Part shown: piece by piece, positions 60,186 through 64,000 of the stretch | How the letters are laid out: each line of letters starts with the position of its first letter | Numbering within the stretch: position 1 is the stretch's first letter | DNA from: VXNE01 sp965261535 | Lineage (GTDB): Bacteria > Pseudomonadota > Gammaproteobacteria > Pseudomonadales > Azotimanducaceae | Assembly (NCBI GenBank): GCA_965261535.1 | Contig: OZ253469.1 | Coordinates: 2,418,001-2,482,000 of the forward strand | Direction of reading: 5' to 3' | DNA: 64,000 nt | The notes under the pieces: model-generated | Told to the model about the DNA's origin: nothing | The model's input: only the letters and a program-made list of their open reading frames with translations | The model's database searches: none | Program-made: the position numbers and the translations under genes

Positions 60186-61404
60186 GCTTGTCCGCGTCGC
60201 CTTCGATGCGTTGCGCGTGAACATGCTGCGCAGCGTACTGACGATGTTGGGCATCGTCATCGGTGTCTCGGCCGTCATCGCCATGGTCACCGTGGGAGCG
60301 GGTGCCCAGGCGGAGGTGGACCGGCAAATGCAGGCGCTCGGCAGCAACCTGCTGATGATCAGGTCCGGTTCCAGGTGGTTTGGCGGGGCACGCACCGCTG
60401 CGGGCAGCACCGAATCCCTGACCGTGGACGACACGCGGGCGCTGAAGAAGGGAATTCCGGAAATCGTCGCGGCGGCATCCACGAATAGAGGGTCGGCCCA
60501 GGTGGTCGTGGGCAACCTGAACTGGTCGACCACCGTTTATGGCATCGACGGAGACTACCTGACTGCCCGCAACTGGGAGATAGCCCAGGGCAGGGAGTTC
60601 GAGCCGAGCGAAATCAGAAACGGTGCCAAGGTCGCCCTGCTGGGGAACACGGTAGTCACAGAACTGTTCGGCGCGGGCAGCGTGGTCGGCCAGGCGATAC
60701 GGATCAAGAATGTCCCGTTCACGGTGGTCGGAGCGCTCAAGGCCAAGGGGCAATCATCCGGTCCCTGGGATCAGGACGACACTGTATTGGTGCCGTTCAA
60801 GACCGCCGAGGGACGCGTGATTGGAAAGTCCCGGTCCCGAACCGGTGCGGTCCGGGCGATCTACGTATCGGTGGGAGAGGCTCGAGCGATGGATGACGTG
60901 CAACAGGAAATCGCGGAGATTCTGCGCCAGCGGCACCGTATCGGCCCGGACCAGCAAGACTCTTTCAGCATCCGCAATATGACCGAGATGGTGGAAACGC
61001 GCGCCGAGGCCAAACAGACCTTCAACATGCTGCTGGCCGCCGTCGCGTCGGTGTCTCTTGTTGTCGGCGGGATCGGCATCATGAACATCATGCTGGTGTC
61101 CGTCACCGAACGCACCCGTGAGATCGGCCTGCGCATGGCCGTCGGGGCAAAGGAGCGCGACATCATGCTGCAGTTCCTGGTGGAAGCCGTGACGCTATGT
61201 CTGGCCGGGGGTCTCCTGGGCATTGTTATTGCGCTGACGGTTACGGTCGGCATCGCCGAGATCGCCGGTTGGCCCGTCCTGGTTCAGTGGCCCATCATCT
61301 TTATCGCAATGGCATTTTCAGGCGCGATCGGGGTTTTCTTCGGTTTCTATCCAGCGCGCAAGGCTGCGGCGAAGGACCCGATCGAAGCGCTGCGCACAGA
61401 GTAG
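60172..61404 (+). CDS. ABC transporter permease (MacB type)
   Basis: The 410-residue protein has four membrane segments: one near the N-terminus (LRSVLTMLGIVIGVSAVIAMVTVG) and three near the C-terminus (FNMLLAAVASVSLVVGGIGIMNIML; EAVTLCLAGGLLGIVIALTV; WPIIFIAMAFSGAIGVFFGF), separated by a periplasmic MacB_PCD domain. ERTREIGLRMAVGAKERDI is the coupling helix. With the adaptor and a TolC it would export peptides, macrolides or lipids; the actual substrate is unknown. Confidence 0.93.
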   Translation: MSLFELVRVAFDALRVNMLRSVLTMLGIVIGVSAVIAMVTVGAGAQAEVDRQMQALGSNLLMIRSGSRWFGGARTAAGSTESLTVDDTRALKKGIPEIVAAASTNRGSAQVVVGNLNWSTTVYGIDGDYLTARNWEIAQGREFEPSEIRNGAKVALLGNTVVTELFGAGSVVGQAIRIKNVPFTVVGALKAKGQSSGPWDQDDTVLVPFKTAEGRVIGKSRSRTGAVRAIYVSVGEARAMDDVQQEIAEILRQRHRIGPDQQDSFSIRNMTEMVETRAEAKQTFNMLLAAVASVSLVVGGIGIMNIMLVSVTERTREIGLRMAVGAKERDIMLQFLVEAVTLCLAGGLLGIVIALTVTVGIAEIAGWPVLVQWPIIFIAMAFSGAIGVFFGFYPARKAAAKDPIEALRTE

Positions 61405-61452
61405 CGCACGGGCGGATCGGGCGCGGGGCAGCGACTCGATCCGCAGTTTCCG

Positions 61453-61476
61453 GAATAGACACGCGGGCGTCTATTC
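61453..61476 (+). terminator. Hairpin after the MacAB-type operon
   Basis: Perfect GAATAGAC/GTCTATTC stem with 8-nt loop, 48 bp after the permease stop. A weak T-rich stretch follows. Confidence 0.45.
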
Positions 61477-61539
61477 GCTTACCTTGCCGTGATGTAGCCC
61501 CGGTTGCGGGGCGTGGAACCTTCCTTTGGAGGACGCTTC

Positions 61540-62427
61540 ATGCGATTCAGCGTGTGCCTGAAAACGCACGAGCCTTTCGGCGACCTGGTCGAGGTCGCCG
61601 CCCACGCCGAGCGCACCGGCTGGGACGGCGTCTGGTACACGGACCACCTCCTCGCGGGCGCGGGAGTACCCCGCCCCGAAGCCTGGATGACGCTCGCTGC
61701 GCTGGCTGCCCGGGTGCCGCGCGTTCGCCTCGGCCCGCTGGTCACCGGCAACACCTTCCGGCACCCCGCGGTGCTGGCAAAAATGGCAGCCACGCTGGAC
61801 CACATCAGTGGTGGCCGTCTTGTCCTGGGGCTCGGGTCCGCCTGGGCGGAGAACGAGCATCGCCAATACGGTATCCCGTACTACACCGTGCCCGAGCGAC
61901 TGCGGCGGCTCGACGAAGCGTGCACGGTGATCAAGTTGCTCTTCAGCCAGGCCGTCAGCGACTTCGACGGCCGTTACTACCAACTCGACGGCGCGACCCT
62001 GGAGCCGAAACCGGTGCAAAACCCGTTGCCGCTCCTGATCGGCGGCGGCGGCGAGAAGATGACGCTCAGAATCACCGCCAGACATGCCGATGAGTGGAAC
62101 ATCTATGGCTCGGTCGATACGCTGAAACACAAGATGCGCATCCTGGATCAACACTGCGCGGACCTTGGCCGCGATCCGAGCGAAATCCAGCGAACCGCCG
62201 CGGTAGCGTTGTACATGAGCGACGACAAGGCGTTCATCGACGAGATGAAGCGCCGTGACGCAAGGCATGGGGCCATGATCGGAAGTGTGGAGGAGGTCAG
62301 GGAGATCGTCGAGCAATACGCCGCTATCGGCGTGGACGAGCTGATCGTGCCGGACTACAACCTCGGCTCGAAGGAGCAGAGGATCGCGACGATGGACGCA
62401 TTCATCAAGGGCGTGGCGGGACGCTGA
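61540..62427 (+). CDS. LLM class flavin-dependent oxidoreductase 3
   Basis: The 295-residue luciferase-like protein starts MRFSVCLKTHEPFGDLVEVAAHAERTGWDGVWYTDHLLAG with GGAGG 7 nt before. Further blocks: GPLVTGNTFRHPAVLAKMAATLDHISGGRLVLGLGSAW and PLPLLIGGGGEKMTLRITARHADEWN. This pattern is typical of F420-dependent members, but F420 genes are not in the window. Convergent with the VOC protein. Confidence 0.88.
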   Translation: MRFSVCLKTHEPFGDLVEVAAHAERTGWDGVWYTDHLLAGAGVPRPEAWMTLAALAARVPRVRLGPLVTGNTFRHPAVLAKMAATLDHISGGRLVLGLGSAWAENEHRQYGIPYYTVPERLRRLDEACTVIKLLFSQAVSDFDGRYYQLDGATLEPKPVQNPLPLLIGGGGEKMTLRITARHADEWNIYGSVDTLKHKMRILDQHCADLGRDPSEIQRTAAVALYMSDDKAFIDEMKRRDARHGAMIGSVEEVREIVEQYAAIGVDELIVPDYNLGSKEQRIATMDAFIKGVAGR

Positions 62428-62472
62428 CCCTCCGCATTGCGCCAACCTCCGGCCGGCGACGCCCGTCGTTCT

Positions 62473-62913
62473 TCAATCGGCCAGCCTGATCGTATTCGCG
62501 CACTCCTCGAATACCTGTATGAGGGCGCCGAACGTATCCTTGGGGTGTAGGTAAAAGTGCTTGAAGCTCGCGCGTTCATCGTTGTAGCCGACCACCCTGA
62601 TGCCGTTCGACTCGAAGTGGGCGCGCGCTTGGACCAGGTCGTCCACGGCGCAAGAGATGTGATGGAATCCTTCGCCGTACTTGGCGAGGTACTCGCCGAC
62701 GGCCCCCTCTCCCGGCGTTCGCGGCGATACGAGTTCGACTTTCTTGCCGCCGAGCCGAAAGGTGATCCAGTCGAAGCCCTGGGCTGGCGATGCTCCGGCG
62801 TCCGCGAGCAGCTCGCCGCCCAGAATATCGCAGAACAGGTCGCGCGCCCTGTCCATGTCCAGGATCCCTATGGAGACGTGATCGAGTCGTTTCAGCATGT
62901 GTCGGTTTTCCAT
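62473..62913 (-). CDS. VOC superfamily (glyoxalase/methylmalonyl-CoA epimerase-like) protein
   Basis: The 146-residue protein has MLKRLDHVSIGILDMDRARDLFCDILGGELL, VELVSPRTPGEGAVGEYLAKYGEGFHHISCAVDD and FYLHPKDTFGALIQVFEE: two beta-alpha-beta3 modules with a His, Glu/His and Glu metal set as in methylmalonyl-CoA epimerase and glyoxalase I. ATGs at 62913 and 62898 are both possible. The substrate is not known. Divergent from the lipoprotein gene. Confidence 0.85.
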   Translation of the reverse strand: MENRHMLKRLDHVSIGILDMDRARDLFCDILGGELLADAGASPAQGFDWITFRLGGKKVELVSPRTPGEGAVGEYLAKYGEGFHHISCAVDDLVQARAHFESNGIRVVGYNDERASFKHFYLHPKDTFGALIQVFEECANTIRLAD

Positions 62914-63035
62914 TTGACCGGCGACGCCGAATGCGATGCATGGCCGATTCAATCGCCGTGTAAGATGTCGGAGTGTACTGCGAGGGAGATGCCGGGTTGG
63001 CGCATTGCGAAAGCGGGACGAGACCATTGCAGCCG

Positions 63036-63566
63036 ATGCGGCGAGTCGCCTGGCCGATCGTCCTCGCCTGCATGGGAATGGCCTTGGCCGGGTGCCAATA
63101 CCAACACGTCGACCCTCCACCGAATTTCAACCTGAGCGGCACCTGGGTTCTCAACGAACTCAAGAGCGACGCAGCGCCCGATCCGGACGAGATCCGTCGC
63201 CGCGAGGATGTCAACGTGCTGCGCGGCAGGCAGCGCGATGCCCGGGCGTCGAGCGCGTTCGTGGTGCACGACTTTCCCGTCGTCGGCGCGACCCGCATGG
63301 TCATCGAGCAGGACGACTACTCGATGGGCATCGAGTACGCGGATGGCGTCTACCGGGATGTGTCCTGGGGCGAGCGGATACGCGACTACTGGACCATTCG
63401 GGCGGGCTGGCGTGACGACGCGCTCGTGATCGAGTCCCGCCGCGACCCGATCAAGGGCACCGAAATCATGCGCCTCGAAGACGGCGGACGCCGATTGCGG
63501 GTGGAGGTGTTCGTAAAAACCGGCGGCCAGGATGTGTGCGCGGCGCGGGTGTTTGATCGGCAATAG
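63036..63566 (+). CDS. Small putative lipoprotein
   Basis: Not recognised. The 176-residue product has a signal peptide with lipobox MALAGC (Cys about residue 20) and then a compact beta-rich domain (FNLSGTWVLNELKSDAAP; RMVIEQDDYSMGIEYADG; WRDDALVIESRRDPIKGTEIMRLEDGGRRLRVEVFV), reminiscent of a lipocalin-like barrel for small ligands. The start ATG at 63036 puts the signal peptide directly at the N-terminus. Confidence 0.75.
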   Translation: MRRVAWPIVLACMGMALAGCQYQHVDPPPNFNLSGTWVLNELKSDAAPDPDEIRRREDVNVLRGRQRDARASSAFVVHDFPVVGATRMVIEQDDYSMGIEYADGVYRDVSWGERIRDYWTIRAGWRDDALVIESRRDPIKGTEIMRLEDGGRRLRVEVFVKTGGQDVCAARVFDRQ

Positions 63567-63611
63567 TTGACGCCGGCGGGGCGCGGGGCGCGCGCAATGA
63601 ACCTCCCACTT

Positions 63612-63634
63612 TTGACGCGGTTGCTTGATATACT
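63612..63634 (+). promoter_or_regulatory. Promoter-like boxes before tRNA-Asn
   Basis: TATACT (63629-63634) is a good -10 box placed 14 bp before the tRNA. TTGACG (63612-63617) is only 11 bp upstream of it, too close for a normal -35, so the -10 box probably acts with a weak -35 or an activator. Confidence 0.45.
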
Positions 63635-63647
63635 GCCGCGCCCCGGT

Positions 63648-63723
63648 TCCGCCTTAGCTCAGTTGGTAGAGCAGCTGACTGTTAATCAGCGGGTCGCTGG
63701 TTCGAGTCCAGCAGGCGGAGCCA
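63648..63723 (+). tRNA. tRNA-Asn (anticodon GTT)
   Basis: The 76-nt cloverleaf has acceptor arms TCCGCCT/AGGCGGA, D-arm with GCTCAGTTGGTAGAGC, anticodon stem-loop CTGACTGTTAATCAG giving GTT, T-arm CTGGTTCGAGTCCAG, discriminator G and encoded CCA. Confidence 0.97.
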
Positions 63724-63798
63724 AATTCCTTTGAAAACCTTGTTACGCAGGGTGCGTCATAGCCAACTTGTTAGCTGTCTCATAAATCGCAGGCTGGC

Positions 63799-64000
63799 TC
63801 ATGTTTGTGCGACAGTCTCCCATCCAATCCGAAATCCTGGGTAGGTAAACGCCCCGGAGAGCCGTTCGCAATCTTGCTCACTGACGCCGCATGCGCGTGC
63901 GGTCTCATACCAGCGCGCGCGCACGGCTTTTTCCATTTCTGCCATGAGCGCAATCGCCTCATCTCGCTTCATGTGGAAACGCGCGCATTGCGTGAGCAGA
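63799..64000 (-). CDS. C-terminal end of a HipA-like toxin kinase (cut by window edge)
   Basis: The minus strand encodes LLTQCARFHMKRDEAIALMAEM through RARWYETARACGVSEQDCERLSGAFTYPGF to a TGA at 63801-63799. The pattern of a helix followed by a VSExDC and GAFxYPGF ending is that of HipA-family toxin C-termini. HipA kinases phosphorylate glutamyl-tRNA synthetase and cause persistence. Only about 66 residues are in the window, so the kinase core and any hipB partner lie beyond the right edge. Confidence 0.55.
   Translation of the reverse strand, partial: LLTQCARFHMKRDEAIALMAEMEKAVRARWYETARACGVSEQDCERLSGAFTYPGFRIGWETVAQT

Overview
The window is GC-rich DNA from a gammaproteobacterium, probably uncultured; the class rests on gene order and the genus is not identifiable from sequence alone. 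The first 25 kb reproduce, on the minus strand and with small changes, the conserved cluster that E. coli carries near 94 min: queG, nnrD/E, tsaE, amidase, mutL, miaA, hfq, hflX, hflK, hflC, purA, rnr, rlmB, rpsF, rpsR, rplI and dnaB, with orn, psd, epmA and efp beside it. folE2, a small Trm112-type protein, tRNA-Leu(CAG) and an Azotobacter-like rhodanese sit inside this cluster. Most of the genes overlap by 1-4 bases or lie close together, so they are probably long operons.

From 21 to 46 kb the chromosome is heavily rearranged. Seven Uma2-family (DUF820, PD-(D/E)XK nuclease-like) genes occur in three groups: a tandem pair beside psd, a tandem array of three plus a truncated fourth unit, and two further copies that flank the array as direct repeats. 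A 204-bp MITE-like element lies exactly between psd and the first Uma2 gene, and its unoccupied site survives in the neighbouring duplicate. A decayed multihaem cytochrome c locus follows.

A four-gene plus-strand cassette (27.1-31.8 kb) encodes two lipoproteins, a polytopic membrane protein with a KOW-like tail and an SH3b-M15 peptidase. It is bracketed by 285-bp direct repeats that are two halves of one disrupted membrane-protein gene. Next come a divergent Crp/Fnr-type regulator, another large lipoprotein and a trimeric autotransporter adhesin. Three CRP-type operators (TGTGA-N6-TCACA class) lie before the cassette, the regulator and the adhesin. The regulator has the Arg-Glu-x3-Arg recognition-helix pattern that reads such sites, so the region looks like a locally controlled cell-surface regulon. 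This is the best candidate for an undescribed system here.

From 45 to 64 kb the content is more ordinary: parC and parE, cpdA, a DUF1249 gene, tolC, waaA, three LLM-class flavin oxidoreductases, a class III CoA-transferase, a MacA/MacB-type efflux operon, a VOC-fold protein, a small lipoprotein, tRNA-Asn and the C-terminal end of a HipA-like gene. A copy of the waaA 3' end between tolC and one LLM gene shows that the LLM gene was inserted there.

Two themes recur. Inserted genes are accompanied by duplicated tails of neighbouring genes (psd, waaA, the GPP34-membrane gene). Short in-frame tandem repeats (12 or 45 bp) have expanded inside hfq, the amidase signal peptide, epmA and the Uma2 genes.
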